A DNA stretch of 64,000 bases from Linyphia triangularis (GCA_963978545.1 OZ021732.1:59620714-59684713); one strand, 5' to 3'; positions 18,520-32,500 are shown, counted from the stretch's first letter. Program-made: numbers and translations. The notes: generated from the sequence alone by a model not told the origin.

Positions 18520-21284
18520 TTAATTTTTTGTTGTAAGCTATATATTTTTTTAGTTAATTTTTTAGGTAAGTGTACAAAACTCTCCTGTTGTTCCTGCCAA
18601 TTGTCACATGCTTGTCTTAAATTTAAGTCATGTGTATGCCTTAGTACACGCCGTAGTATTTGGCACAAAACACTACCGTGTCTCCTAATATGAAAAATCG
18701 ATAATCCTGAAGATCCTGGTAAGGATAATGTGACAAACTTATTGAATTATTGTACTGTTATCGGTCCTTCATAAGTGTGCAAAATTTCAAATTAATCCAA
18801 GATTTTGAAGTGGTCGAACATCGAGTTCAAAGATTCCATTACATAGATACATACGAAGCTAAAAAAGCGTGTTAAAAATGAATTAATTTTATGGTTATTC
18901 AATTTTTCTATCTTACTCCTAAAAAGTTTTCCAGTTGATATTCCAGTAAATAAATTATTTAACTTTGTTTAAAGAGAAGGTTAGAATTACTTAAGTTTTA
19001 AATTTCTTAAATCTCTAAAAAATGATATATGAAAATAAAATAGAAATGCTTGTTTACTTTTAAATAAATCAAAAACTATTTTATCGATTGATTTGTACAA
19101 TCAATTTTCTATATCGATATTTTGAAAATGTCAAATGATGTAAAAGAAATGCGACTAAATAATTCAATTTACTTGTTCTGCGATATTTAAAAGAACATTT
19201 TTCAATGTATAAATCATTAGCAGTTGTGTTACTAAGTAGTAGCATGTGTAGTATTGTTACTTTTACAGCATGCATGAAGATATTTTGCTTTAAAGTATTA
19301 ACGAAGAATTGGCAGTCACTCGTATTTTTAATGTATTCGTAAGGAAATTAAAAATACGTACTTTAAAGTCATCAACATATTTACATACATTATTTTAAAG
19401 TTTTGTATACAATTAGTTAATAAAAAGTCATCTTTGATTTATCCCTGATTTTAATTTTCACAAAATTTTAATAACGATCGAAAAAATTCACAATTGATTT
19501 ATTTCATCAATATTTTCTCAAAGGAATTTTTAGTTTCATACCTGTTTTGTATTTTGCTTTTTTATTTATGTTCTCATAAAGTAATAAAGCTAGACATCTC
19601 TATCACTAAGAAATTAACTGGAGTGTTTAGACGAAATTTTTAACGATATATCCTCGATCAAATTTAGAGCCATTTTTCAATTCTACTTTAAAGCTTAAAC
19701 GGTAATATAGAAGAATGAGTCGAACCCTTAATAAGAAAATAGATGAAAGAATGTTTGGCAAGAAGTGACTGAATGGCTTTAATAACATAGACATTGAAGA
19801 CATTATTGAAGGAGATCCTTTTTGTGGAAAATAGCCTGGATAATTTTTGAAAATGATATTTTTAAATTATTTCTCAGTATCCTTAGACAAGCATGGTGAA
19901 TTCTTCTCAATCAAAATTTGTTTGTGTGCAAGTGTTTTTTTTTAAATTTTATCAGTAAGTAAATTATGGCTGAAAGAATTTGCTTCAGAAAAGTTGAAGA
20001 GTATGTAACATAAATCATAAAATTATTGATTTATAAAAATATTTATTTATTCTTGTTACATAAAATCACATTCAATAATGAATACAAAAGCTTGTTTATT
20101 CCTATTTCTGCATCACCAAAAAGTACAAAACTAAGTAAAAATAAATAAATAGTAAAAATCGATATATGAAAGATAAAATAGATGCTTTTATTTTATTCTA
20201 AAACATGAAAGCAGAATTCTATCCAATTAGAAATAATTGTCATGAAATCGCTATTTCTTTTCCTCGGATCACATATCCTTTATAAATTAGACTCACTGAA
20301 ATTGGTTGTTAGGCAAATTGCCTATTTTAAGTTGCATTTTGTTTTTAACGCTCCTTTAAAAAGAATTTAATATAATTGCTGCATATAAATACTTTTTAAC
20401 ATTACATCGATTAAAAAATACTTTCGGTATTTTACAGCATAAAAAACATGTTATGTATTTTTTTGTTTTCACATTTAAGTTTGAAAACTTGTCCTCATCT
20501 GTCAATTATGTCATAATTGTTGGCAGCGGAGAGGAATGAAGTAATGATTATTAGTTTTAAAAGAACATATAGAATAACAATAGAAGTTTAAAAAAAAAAA
20601 TGGATTTACGATTGATATTATGTGTTCGATGAATATATTTGTCTTATTTAAGGTTACTTTTTACTTAGTTTATCGAAATAAAAATATATGAAATACAGAT
20701 TCTTAATTTAGTTCCATAAAATTGCTTTCTAACTGAAGTTAAAGTTAATGCATTTATCCTAAGCAACAGTTAATGGATTTAAAAATTAATTGTAAGCAAC
20801 ATTTTCGTCATCTTTTTGTATGAAAAGACAAGAAAGATCATTGTATTAAAGAAAAAGCTAAAATTAATCTACTATTGCGAATATATGTTGTAATCTGCTA
20901 ATTATCTAAATTCAGTTTAGTGCATTAGTCTGGCTTGTGTTGTAACCTTTCAACATTTAAATATACATCGACATCAAGAACATTGCATCTTATATTAAAG
21001 TAAAAGTAATTATTTAAAAACGTTTACCCGTTTGAATATATTTTAATACATTATTAGTAATGAATTGTCAGAGAAGAATTACATTTTGTAAATGATTAAA
21101 TGAATAAATTTTGAAAATGGTGTAATAGCAATGAAGAATCTTAAAATGTAATTAATTTTATTCCTTGTTTAGCTCATGATAAATATATTAAGTTTAAAAA
21201 CAACATTTACCCATTATTCATGACAAATGTTAATTAAAATGTAGCTGAGAATAATTAGCTAGTTCTAAGAAAATTAACAATTAA

Positions 21285-21290
<6 letters not shown>
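18520..21290. other. Intron with a likely repeat tail, then featureless AT-rich DNA
   Basis: The stretch at 18560-18880 ends TACATACGAAGCTAAAAAAG and is probably a fragment of an interspersed DNA element related to the preceding foldback. From 18880 to 21290 nothing was recognised. Confidence 0.4.

Positions 21291-21366
<76 letters not shown>
21291..21366. repeat. (TA)n microsatellite, about 38 units
   Basis: An uninterrupted TA tract in intron sequence. Confidence 0.97.
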
Positions 21367-21369
<3 letters not shown>

Positions 21370-21799
21370 CAAGGTTACATTATTGCAAATTTGAAAGGTT
21401 TAGTTTTTTTTGTCCTATTAAATAATTTGATAAATCGATCACTATATTGCAAATGGAAAGTAATTAATTATGGCTCACTTAAACAAAACATTTACTTTGA
21501 AAAAATAAGAGATATCTGTAAACAAAACTTCATTCTTTAATTAAATTTAATCATATTGAATTATCAAGGAATCCACCGCAAGTCTACAAGCATAAATTTT
21601 ATAAACAATAGCCAAATGATTCCCGTTTTATATAAAAATTAAAGTACTCTATTTCACTAGTAAAATTAAGTTTTAAAGAGGAGTAAAATCTACAAAATGA
21701 TTTTAAATCCCTTATAGTAATTTCGATTTTGTATGCAGCAAATAAATCTAAGGAAAGCTAGTAAACGAACTCTCTATCATCTAATCAACCTGAAGCTTG

Positions 21800-22370
21800 G
21801 CATTCTATCATGTTTTAGGGGCTCTAAAAGACCACTTTTACACATGCTACTATTGTCACTTTGGTTAACTCTACCACACATACAGTCATCCAAATGAGCT
21901 GAAACTGTCAGATTGATTTGCTGCAGATGACACTGGATTCTATGAAGTTTTGGGATCTATCACTGTCACTAAGATACTGCATTTGCATATGCTACTATTA
22001 CCTTTACGGATTACTAAAAAATCAACTTACCATCATACAATCATGCTAAAGATTTGAAATTGGATAGATACACTCATTGTGGATGACACATTCGATGTTT
22101 CTGTTTAATTTCTGGGCTTTCATTCAAACTCTGTTTTTACACAGGTTGTTACTGCCTTAACATCAGACTTATTATCCATATTCCATACTAACATTTAATT
22201 ATCGTTTATTATCCATATTTTACACGTAATTTAAACTTGTGCAATTTGGTAATATTTAATGCCTGATTTTCTCCTTTTAAAGTTGACGTGACAAAATCTA
22301 TGAAAAGTTAATTAACCCAAATGTCATTACCAAATCTATCTGCAACTTGGCAGATAGACATATTGGTTTT
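21800..22370. repeat. Degenerate tandem copies of a roughly 145-bp interspersed repeat
   Basis: ACATGCTACTATTGTCACTTTGG (from about 21842) recurs as ATATGCTACTATTACCTTTACGG (from about 21987). A weaker third copy is near 22141 (ACACAGGTTGTTACTGCC). Between them lie the shared phrases GAGCTGAAACTGTCAGATTG and GATCTATCACTGTCACTAAG. Related phrases occur near 22337 and 23898 (AACTTGGCAGA) and on the other strand at 63060-63250. The arrangement suggests a diverged tandem repeat family. Confidence 0.5.
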
Positions 22371-23714
22371 GAATGGCCAAGTCAATCAAGTGTTAGTGGT
22401 AAAAAAAAGTTAAAAAATAGTTCAGAATCCATATTTTCCTGGTAGTAAACAAAACTATGAATATTCAAACTGAACTCAATAAGTTGAAATTGCATAAAAC
22501 ATTTTCAATGCATATCAACAAATGTTATTAAAAGTTTTGTTTTTGTGGATTATATTATCAGACGAAACGGTCGTTTCGCCGCCAACCTTAAAAAAGGCAG
22601 AAACGACAGTATCTATTCTCTGCACAACTTCCAGCGAAAAAGCAGAAATTGACTATTTTCTAGCGCGCTTACGAAATTTCACATAATTATACAAAAAATA
22701 CCATATATTCGTCTCGGTGATATCTTTCAAAGAAAAAAAATTGAGTACCTAGGACAAAAGACAACGAAGAAAAAAAATATTGAAAATTCCAAAACGAAAT
22801 AAAAAAACGAGTTCTAGCCCGATTTTGATGTAAAAATTTAGACAAACGTACAGCCCTAACTAATCTATAGATCTTCAAACGGATTGAATTATAGGATGCG
22901 GAATGTTTCAACTTAAAATCCTACGCTGGTTTGAACTTCATTAAATAATTCTTTCTATTTTTAATTAATTTAAAACCACTTTTTTTCATTTCATAATTTG
23001 GCGACAGATAAAGGCGATCAGCTTGTAATTGAGGTTCAGATATATATGCCAAAAGTTGCCAAACAGGTTTGCTATCATTTGGAAGTTAGTTTTTCCGACA
23101 TGTTAGGCTTAAGTGAGTTTTAACGTAATGTTAAAGTATAGGAGAACGAATTGGACTATAATTATATGGCTTATAACATCTTTAAAATTTAAATAATTTA
23201 ATTTTTGAAGAGACAGAATTAAAGAGAAATATTTGTTCTTTAAGTTTCATGTGTTATTTGAACTGTATGACAATTTAGAGAGAGTTAACTTTCAAAAACA
23301 TTTTAATTTCGGGAAATCTCCATTGAAAAATGAAAACAATCACATTTTGTTGCAAGATACTATGGGCAAAGTATAAATGTGGAGGTTATACGAGGTGACG
23401 TCACAGTCAACTCATTACAGAGGACTAAATGAACCACGCATTGCGATTGGCTAATGGAATTTGCAAAAATGTCATTCGTTTTTAAAGATGTGTTGATTTT
23501 TACTTTCCGTTGTAAAATGAAATTGTAGAATCATATATCATCAAAATTGTAATTTCATAGTGAATTTTAAAATTGTTGTTAAGAAAATATTTTAAATTTT
23601 GTCAAATATCAATGGGTTATCATGTGAACCAAAATAATGCTTGGTAAAATAAAAATAATTTATACTGCAATATTTATTAGACTGTAAAAAACTTGTAATA
23701 TTTATTTGTAACAA

Positions 23715-23850
23715 TTTATTAGTATACACTTTCAATGGGATGCACGCTCTGGCCTTGTAAGTTAAAGGTGCCGGATTTGATTCCTGTGTTAGGTGTGGAT
23801 GTTCGTTGTGATTCGGAATCCACGTTAAGCTGTGGGTCCCGGGCTGATTA
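23715..23850 (+). mobile_element. tRNA-derived SINE, copy 1
   Basis: A pol III B-box-like GGATTTGATTCCTG lies near 23772 in a tRNA-like context (CTTGTAAGTTAAAGGTGCC before it). It is followed by TGTGGATGTTCGTTGTGATTC and ATCCACGTTAAGCTGT. The reverse complement of 37370-37555 has the same order of phrases (AAAGGTGCCGG, ATGTTCGTTATAGCTC, ATCCACATTAAGCTGT). Two dispersed copies of one family confirm a SINE. The boundaries are approximate. Confidence 0.65.
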
Positions 23851-24029
23851 GTCGTTATTATGCCCCAAAATAGTTCGTTGTGCGTACAAACTAACCAATC
23901 GAGCTGAAACTTGGCAGACAGGATCTTTGTCAATGGCAACGTATTTCTTTAAGTTTTGGGAGTTGAGTTGCCATACACAAGTTTCTAGTACTCGTTCGTG
24001 ATAGATTTTGATGGTTACTGCCGTCCGCA

Positions 24030-24440
24030 TTCAACCAATTTGTCAATTTTCAAGTAGATTTCGGCATGCAAGATATCATTGAACTCAACTTGAAGAATTA
24101 TGAATATTCATGGTACCAGGTGTACCATAGGTGGTACTACTTCTGGTTTATCAATTTTGAAGATAAATATGGCATGTTGGGTGTCGTTAGGCTTGTATTG
24201 AAAAATTATGAATGTTTAAGGTACCAGGTATAGCATAGGTAGTACCACTTTCGGTTTATCAATTTCCAAGATAAATATGGCATGTTGGACTTTTGTTTTG
24301 ATGAATTACGAATGTTTAAAGTACCAGGTATGCTATTGGTACCACTTTCGGTTTATCAATTTTAAAGATAATTATTGCATGTAAGGTATCGTCGAACTCA
24401 GTTTGAAGAATAATGAATATCCCTGGTACCAGGTTTACCA
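24030..24440 (+). repeat. Tandem array, unit about 100-108 bp, about 4 copies
   Basis: GTACCAGG starts at 24113, 24221, 24321 and 24426 (spacings 108, 100 and 105). Each unit carries GGTTTATCAATTT, AAGATAAATATGGCATG and GAATTATGAATATT variants. A partial unit precedes the first. The array lies between SINE copy 1 and the foldback at 24522. Confidence 0.85.
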
Positions 24441-24521
24441 TAGGGGATAAATAGAAAAACGATGAAACGGACAAATTCAAAAAAGAGAAGTCGTCAGTGT
24501 TTAAAAAAAAGTTATGATATC

Positions 24522-25312
24522 TCCCAAAAAAACACTTTTGAAAAGTAGAAGAACCACCAACCCCAAAAACACAAAAAACTTTCTTACAATAAAAAATCAT
24601 AAACATGATGAAAATTTTCAGCCACAAACACAGTGATATAAAAAAATGGCCAACCTCTGATTAGAACTCTCGGTTGTGACTAGCTTACGAATGTATGCTT
24701 ACTTAATTTATTTTTAACATTTAAGTTCCGCTCCCATAAAAATTTACGCTGCTTGAGGTTGGCGCCCGTCTTAATTACTTACCTTTAAACCCCCCCCCCC
24801 CCACACATAAAAACTTTCCAAAATGTATGTATCAACCAAACAAAAGCTTAACAGAAACACTTTAGTTTCCTACTTAAAAAATTCTTAATAACGATTCAAA
24901 TGCAAGCGTTTGAGCACAGTTTCTATATACTATTTTGAAAATTACACGAGCATGAATATTTACACCACTTTGTATTTCCTACCCATCCAAATGAAATCAT
25001 AAACTCGAATATTCGTGCAAACATCCATAAATTAGTTTAAACGCATTGTTAATATTCCTATGACGGGCGCCAACCTCAAGCAGCGTAAATTTTTATGGGA
25101 GCGGAACTTAAATGTTAAAAATAAATTAAGTAAGCATACATTCGTAAGCTAGATCCAACCGAGAGTTCTAATCAGAGGTTGGCCATTTTTTTATATCACT
25201 GTGTTTGTGGCTGAAAATTTTAATCATGTTTATGATTTTTTATTGTAAGAAAGTTTTTTGTGTTTTTGAGGTTGGTGGTTCTTCTACTTTACAAAAGTGT
25301 TTTTTTTGGGGG
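24522..25312. mobile_element. Foldback element with 250-bp inverted arms
   Basis: The left arm (24522-24770) and right arm (25062-25312) are near-identical inverted copies. Both carry GAAGAACCACCAACC, GGCCAACCTCTGATTAGAAC, ACTTAAGTTCCGCTCCCAT-type sequence and CTTGAGGTTGGCGCCCGTC. Differences are few (for example GTTGTGACTAGC versus GTTGGATCTAGC), so the element is fairly young. The spacer (24771-25061) holds a C13 run at 24790-24802 and no coding frame. A minus-strand frame at 24316-24627 is chance. Clear target duplications were not found. Confidence 0.85.
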
Positions 25313-28300
25313 CTTATAAATATTCTGTAATTACATTTGTAATAAACAGTATCGATTCTTTTTCAAATAACAACAACAAAAAAATATTATGAAACATTTG
25401 TTATCTTTTTTAACGTAAACTTAAAATAAAAACGTATCTTAGAATTATAGAATAATTAATTTTTCTGTTAAATTCTTTGAAAACAGTCCTTATTTATTTT
25501 AATAATTATTCCAGTTTATACTGTATAATTATTTTTACATGTTTGAATGCATTACATTTTATTGTATTGCAATGTATTTAATAATTATAAATTATGGATG
25601 GAATGAATTAAAAAATGGATTTACTGAGAAAAACAACGTGTTATTCTCATTACTAAAGACCCAAAGTACATCAGCATAATAAATAATGAGATACCAAGTT
25701 TTAATTTTTAAAACAAACTATATTATCATACAGCTTAAAAAAAAGTGTTTTCAAGCACAAAAATATAAGAAAGTCCTCACACAAAACAAAAATACAAAAC
25801 GACTCTTTTCATTTCGTGTCTTAATATCTTCGTTATGAGAATGTTTCGCCATATGTCTCATAGGCGGTAATGACCCACCTCTTTTCAAAATAAAATACAA
25901 ACATAACATCCGCCGGAAAGAAAAAAATCAGCAATTTCACCTTTGAAATTGCACACGTTATTTTGAAGATAAAAGTTAAGAATAATGCTGAGCATTAAGT
26001 GCCTAAATGGGCAGTGCATTATCGCTCGAATAAAGTTGATGAAAAACTCTCTATAGCATTTTCTGTAGGCTTAGTTGCATTGTTCTCTTCAGCCATTGTT
26101 TAATGCATGAGAAGAGTGTTAGCCTTTTGTAAACTTTAAAATAACATTCTTATCGCATAGCGATAGCATACTTCTTATTAAGAGTTGAGAATTTATTGAG
26201 AGATTCTTATTTAAAACATTCATATAAGTGAACCTTTTACAAAAGGCATTAGAGTAACTTTTCTTTGCCTTTTCAAAACACTCAACACAGTTTATTTACT
26301 AAATCCAACTGAAATGCTAGACTAAAGGAAGCTCAAATTATTAAGGTGCAATGACGCTTAAAAATAGTTTTTATAAAGAAAATATAGTAAGTGTTTGAAA
26401 TATGAATTTTAGTACTTCCTTATGTTTTATTGCAAGAAAAATGTTAATAGAAAAGACGTAGTAATTAATTATACTATGACAGAATTAGATTTTTATAGGC
26501 TATTCGTGAAAGATTTTTCATGGCCTTTAGTGAATGGTGACTGCGAATCGAGAGGTATGTTTTCTTAAAAACTTTATTCGAACTTTGGTGATCAGATTGA
26601 AACTTTCAATACTATTTCACTGTATGAACTGTTATTTAAATGACAGCAGTTCATTGCACAGTATAAATCCCACACACACTTTATTATATTTTTTCCAACC
26701 ATAAATTAATATCCATTGTTTTATGAAGTTTTGTATAAATTGAGAAATATCACACATTTTTCATGATTATATAACTCTCATCTTACGATTATAATGAAAA
26801 TGTTTAATATATAATATTTTGCTACGGCATATTCTTGTTATTTTTATAGATGATTCTGGTTTCTAATTGATTCGTCAATTTTTTTAGAATATAAGGAAGT
26901 TGAAAAATATCTTTACTAAAAAAGTAGGGTATATAACTGCTTTCAATATATGATTAATTACTCATATACTTTAATATCTTAAAACAAAAAGTTTTATACA
27001 TTTTCGGATTTTAAAACCGATATTTATATTAACTCCACAAATTTTAAAGGCAATTTCTAGTCAAACAATAGTCTTTCAATTTGAATTTATTGTCATTGGT
27101 TATGTTACTCATTTAAGATATTTACATGCAAAGCTATGTAAAGGGATTCATCCAAAAGGGCTGATGATTTTAAATCCCAGTGCTCAATTCACAAGAGACA
27201 GAGCATCGACTAAATTCGGTTACAACCAAAGGTATCTAATAATTGGACAGGTGTTGGCTGACTCTCTGTTATGATTTCAACATACTTAATTGGTTTAATT
27301 TCCCCACAGTTATAAGAGTGATACATCTAGCGAATTTCATGGAACTATAAATTTGAACTGTAACATTTCGATATAGTTTACTATAACTGTCAGTGCCTAT
27401 TAGCTGCGTTAACACAACAATGTATTAAATTAAGTTGGATAGTTTGAAGTTAAACTTCATACCAAAAGAAAAATTATTAGATCAAATAAAAACCATAAAA
27501 ATCGTTTGTTTATCTCCTTCATATTAAATCTGTATGGAACCTACTTGAATGATTTATTTTACATATTTTAATTAAATACTTGCATAAAATATGTTTATAT
27601 TTTAAGATATTCTTTTACAAAATCGTGGCTTAAGTAACTTAGTGGCTTCGTAAACTTAAGTCATTGCATGTTTAAATGCAAAACTGATCTTTGATATTTG
27701 AAAACTCTTAACACCATTCTTCAATTATCTAACTTTAATTAAATGATTTTTTTTACATTTTTTATTAAAATTACTAACACATGAAATGATAATAATTTTA
27801 CTAAAAGAGATTTCAAAAAATTTACATTTGATTAAAATTGTATAATTTAAGAAATGTTATTAAGAATGTTGAAATATCAAAAGTGAGTTTTTATTTTGAC
27901 ACAAATTCCTTTTAATTAACCAGAAAACATCATTAAAATGAGTTGGTAAATTGAAATTAATTTGTGTTGTCATATCTTATTTTAAATTAAGTACTATATA
28001 CTATACATTCTGTAATTTATTAACATTTCCTTTACTACTACATTTTAAAGCCTAAAATTTGACACAAACGTGACGCGCATAAAACAAGATTAAATATAAT
28101 TATCGACACAATTATGTTGTAATCCTAAAAATAACATCCATCCCTATTCAGCCCCTTTATAATCTTTTAAAAACCTTCAATTTCTTTTAATGTTCGCTGT
28201 TTTTTAATATTCCTGTCTTTCTTTGGAAGTTTGTTTAAAAATTTCGATAGCCAGTGTAAACAAAGAAGAGGACCGTCTTTTATGCACAGTGGTCTCTTTC

Positions 28301-29440
28301 TAGAAGGCAATCAATATAACAAAGAAAACATTCAGCGTATCAGTATGCGAAGACACGTTTCCAGTTAAAACCGGAATTGGGATGATGTTCAAACATTGTT
28401 AGCTTCGACACGTTCCTTCTTCGAGTGCATACGAATGAATTATTCGCAGCTGTTGCAGTTTTGGTGTCTGGTCAGAGATTAACTGTAAGCTGCATATGAG
28501 GTCGAGAGTAGAAAAGTTATTAATAGCTGGCAGGTCCTAGATCTAAATGAGAATGCAGTTTCAGACTAATAGGATGGCGGCACGAAATTAGATCTTCATA
28601 TTCTGAATTGTGGAAGTCTTGGAAGAAGCTGGAAAGACGTTTGCTAAGAAGTTAGCTAAGTGAAGGAGTAAATTGCTTAAAATTGCTTTCGATTCTTCTG
28701 AATGGCTTTTGCTATTTAATATGCAGTGGCCCCATACACAACATTTTCATAACTAATTATACAGATACCTTTAAACGCATATATTAATGAATATATTTAA
28801 AAGAAAGTACCCAAATGAGTTGAATAGAACAATTAAAATTTATTAATATATTTAAAGGTTAAAAAAAGGATTGAAAGTTATGTTCTTAAATATTTTCATA
28901 ATTGCTCTTTACATATTACTTACAACTGAATGTATGTGTTAATATCCCTTTTTATAATAAACTACTATACAATACACATATTTTTATAATAACGCACAAA
29001 AAACAAAAACAAAAACAAACAAAAAAAAAAACTTTTTTTAATCAGAAATCCTGGAGAAAGTAGTATTTTACTAGGAGGAGTGTGTTAAAGTAACTTTTTC
29101 GAACTAGTGTGATAAAATATTTTGCTGCCCTCTTCGTGCTCAAATTTTAAATAGTTTTGGTATAGAAATCGCATATTTCCAGAAGAAATTCATTAACTGT
29201 ATTTGCCAACGTTAATATATGTACTTCATGAAACTATTTTTTGCATGTGATTATAAAAAGTAAAAACTCCTAAAATATAAAGTTTTAATCTGATATGATT
29301 ATACGATAAGATCCGTGTGATATTTGTACTCTCCATATATTTCTATATATTCATACGCTTCTGAATTTACCAAAACGTGTTTTGTTTATAAATAAATAGA
29401 ATTCTAACAATAGTTTAAACGCAATTTTTTAATAAAGTTT
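25313..29440. other. Intron, no gene; one higher-complexity island
   Basis: This is mostly AT-rich filler. A short perfect hairpin (GCAATTTCA with TGAAATTGC) lies at about 25932-25953. The island at 28140-28680 is richer in G+C and less repetitive, with GTAAACAAA and CAGCTG motifs, and is discussed as a possible regulatory element. A 27120-27420 patch is moderately complex but unidentified. Confidence 0.5.
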
Positions 29441-29461
29441 TGCATTGCATTCTTCTGAAAA

Positions 29462-29545
29462 GGTTGTAGCTTAGAGGTAGAATAAATGGCTATAATAATC
29501 AAAAGATTTGACTACCAAAGTCAGTGCTATGCAGTCTAGTATTTA
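29462..29545 (+). mobile_element. Decayed tRNA-derived sequence (SINE head or tRNA relic)
   Basis: TGTAGCTTAGAGGTAGAATA resembles a tRNA 5' arm and A box. About 40 bases on, GATTTGACTACC is in the right place for a weakened B box. No intact cloverleaf was drawn, and the 3' end does not pair well, so it is a relic, not a tRNA gene. Confidence 0.4.
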
Positions 29546-32500
29546 AATAAAGACCTAATACAAAAGATATTGTGCAAAAAGAGAAGTATGGCCCATTATA
29601 GGAATAAATTTAGCATAGTGTTTCAAAGAAAGTCCTCCTAGAAGGATTTTCCTATGATATTCCGAATAACCTTTCTGTAAAACAGCTCTTATTTTCATGA
29701 AATTTTGGCATAGTATAACTATTGTGCAGATTAAAAATGAGTTACACCATTAAAAGTATAATACAATTATAAAATATATACTTCCCTTATGGGAGTATTG
29801 TACACAAAACAAAAATATACTATAAATAGAATGAGGCCATCTTTAAAAACATTACTGCTCTATAAACGCATTTAAAGATTTGTATCCACAGGGATTGAAT
29901 CACAAAATTATGCTTATTTAACTGGCAATTTTGATCGATCTTACCCCATAGTAATAAAACAAAATCATTGTTATCTTCAGAAGTGTTGAAAAAACTTTTT
30001 AAAATCAAAACACGAAATTCGTCTTTTTGAAAAAAAAATCCGAATTACCCAAATCTTTACGCTTAGCTGATATTTTGAATGTAGCAGGACACACCATATC
30101 TCATTTCATAATGCACAATGTTTACATCTCAAAAATAACTACTATTTTTAAACTACTAAACTTGGGAGCAATTTATACCGATGAAAAACTTACTTCACTA
30201 GTACATAAGGTATAACTCAGCGTCGTACTGACTTATCTGTCACACCTATAAAATTCTCTCTCTCATCATTTTTGAAAAATGAAATTCTTCTCGCTTCTGT
30301 TCATCTCTCTCTGGTACTTCTTTGCAATCATCTTCGTGATATCCTTTTGATCTTCTTCATTACTCATTTCTTTACTGAAGTTTGCGACTTTCTTTGTCAA
30401 TTGTATACTTTGCTATGTTATCTTCTATTGTAACTTTTAGTGGTAGGTGTTCCAAAAAGTCATGATTTCGATAAATACTTAAATTATTTATATTTAATTG
30501 AACTAAGTAAATAGTGGTTAAATCGTTAGTTTTTGACACATATTTCTTCTTAACGTGTTTATTTTTTACGAAAAATTCTACAAAATAACTCATATGAAAG
30601 CCGGATAAACTCCAAGTATTCAAACAGTGGTATTAAAACACTGGTCTTGTAAGTCTTTTTTAAAAAGTTATGAATACTATGTATCATACATTATAATTAT
30701 AAAACTGTACCGAACATTTTTACAATAACAAAAGTTAAACAAAAATAAAATTTACATCTTTATACTTCCAAGAAAATATGGTAATGTATTTACAAAATTA
30801 GATATACATATAGTAAATTATTGAATTCTTCAATATTTGTTACTTTTATTTCTTGATTGAAATATATATTTTTATATTTTATACAAGGTGGATTTCTTAA
30901 GTACAATTCTTGAAACGATAATATAATTATTGTACTCTAATACTAATATAACTATACTAACGTTGGTAAAACTAGACAATTCTCGAACATTGGTAACTTT
31001 CTAATTTAATTTAGCAACTTTTGCTAATTATGTTAAATGAACAAACACTACGATTTTTTTTTCAGCCTAACAGTAAACATAATTCAAAATAGTTACTGTT
31101 GAACTATTGTCATTATTTTTTACAAATAAGATTTATTTACCCAAAGGAATATATTCTTTTAATAGCATTGCAAATAATTCCATTTATTAGGGTTCAAACA
31201 CGGTTATATTACAAAAAATTCTGTTTAATTTTTACGAGTCTGAATTTATGTATTTATATAACCATTCTTTGATAAATGATATTTATTTTTCTATTAATTT
31301 TTCATTTTTCATTGTTCTAATGTTTTAAACAGTCGAACACTCTCAACAGTCACACAGCACGTCAATATAATAAGAGCGTATACGACACAAAAATTAAAAA
31401 TATCTTATTTTAAAGTGATTGTTCTGATATTTTATGGGTAGATATATCTTAATAATAGTAGTTTAATAAACTATTTTATGTTAAAACAGCATATTTTAAT
31501 ATTTTTTGAAGTTTTAATTGGTATAAAATCTTTGCTATTTTTATTTTTGATATAAATTCAAAACTTGTAGTTCAATTTACAACTCTTATACTGTATTACT
31601 CATAAATAATCATAGAATAAATTATCTATTTAATTTTTCTTAAGCATACTTATATTTTTTTAAATTTTATTTCCAAAATTTCAAATAATTATTTCATCAT
31701 TTTTTACAATTCTACAATTCTTTTAATTTGACACACCAATAATTAAATAAAACAAAATAATTAAAAAATTATATTTTAAAACATACATGTAAAAATTTTC
31801 AGGAATTTATAATGTTCAACTTGTATGTATAATGATTCAAACTTCAAATAACGAGGAAACTATCATCACCAAGCAAACTGGTCAAGAAGTTTTAGAATAG
31901 AACGCTTGAGAAGCATCCGTCAGGATGCTAATTACTCAATATTAAAAGTTATAATTCAGGTAGAGTTTAACTTGTGATTTAATTCAACTCAAATACATCA
32001 ATATTATTTTTTAAAACAAAAATAAAAATTGGTGAAATTTTACGAATTTAGTATACTCTATCCCCTTAATATGATTTTCCGTATATAATTGTTTTAATTG
32101 ATGATATAATTGCTTTACTTGATGACCATAAAACTATGACCCCTTATTCATTACAAAATCCCATTTTAAACAATGGAAAACCAATCACGACCGGAAAAAT
32201 TCCTACGTTCCTACGTAATTTCTATCAATCAGTTTGGGTAGAAAACTAAAATGTTTCCGTATTTCCTATTTTGAAAAATTCGACTTCTTAATGCTTTTGA
32301 ATTATTTTATATTTTTTGAAATATTACATCAATTCATACATTAAGATGTAGGAGATTAAACATTGCCAAAAATCTGCTAATTGACAGCACTTATGTGTTA
32401 TATACATGTAACTTTGTAATAAATGATAATCTGAACCATAAAAACAGATTTTAGTATAAATCCTTTATATGTATTGCCAACTATTATATGCAATTGCATT

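Noticed and set aside
23365..23450. TATA (GTATAAATG), CRE and CCAAT as one promoter
   Set aside because: Their order and strands do not make a normal promoter layout, so only a weak enhancer-type note was kept.
23715..23850. A functional tRNA gene
   Set aside because: Only the B-box region is convincing. The body matches another SINE copy, and there is no acceptor-stem pairing.
23592..23939. Minus-strand 115-codon frame
   Set aside because: It runs antisense through a SINE and flanking repeat, with no domain.
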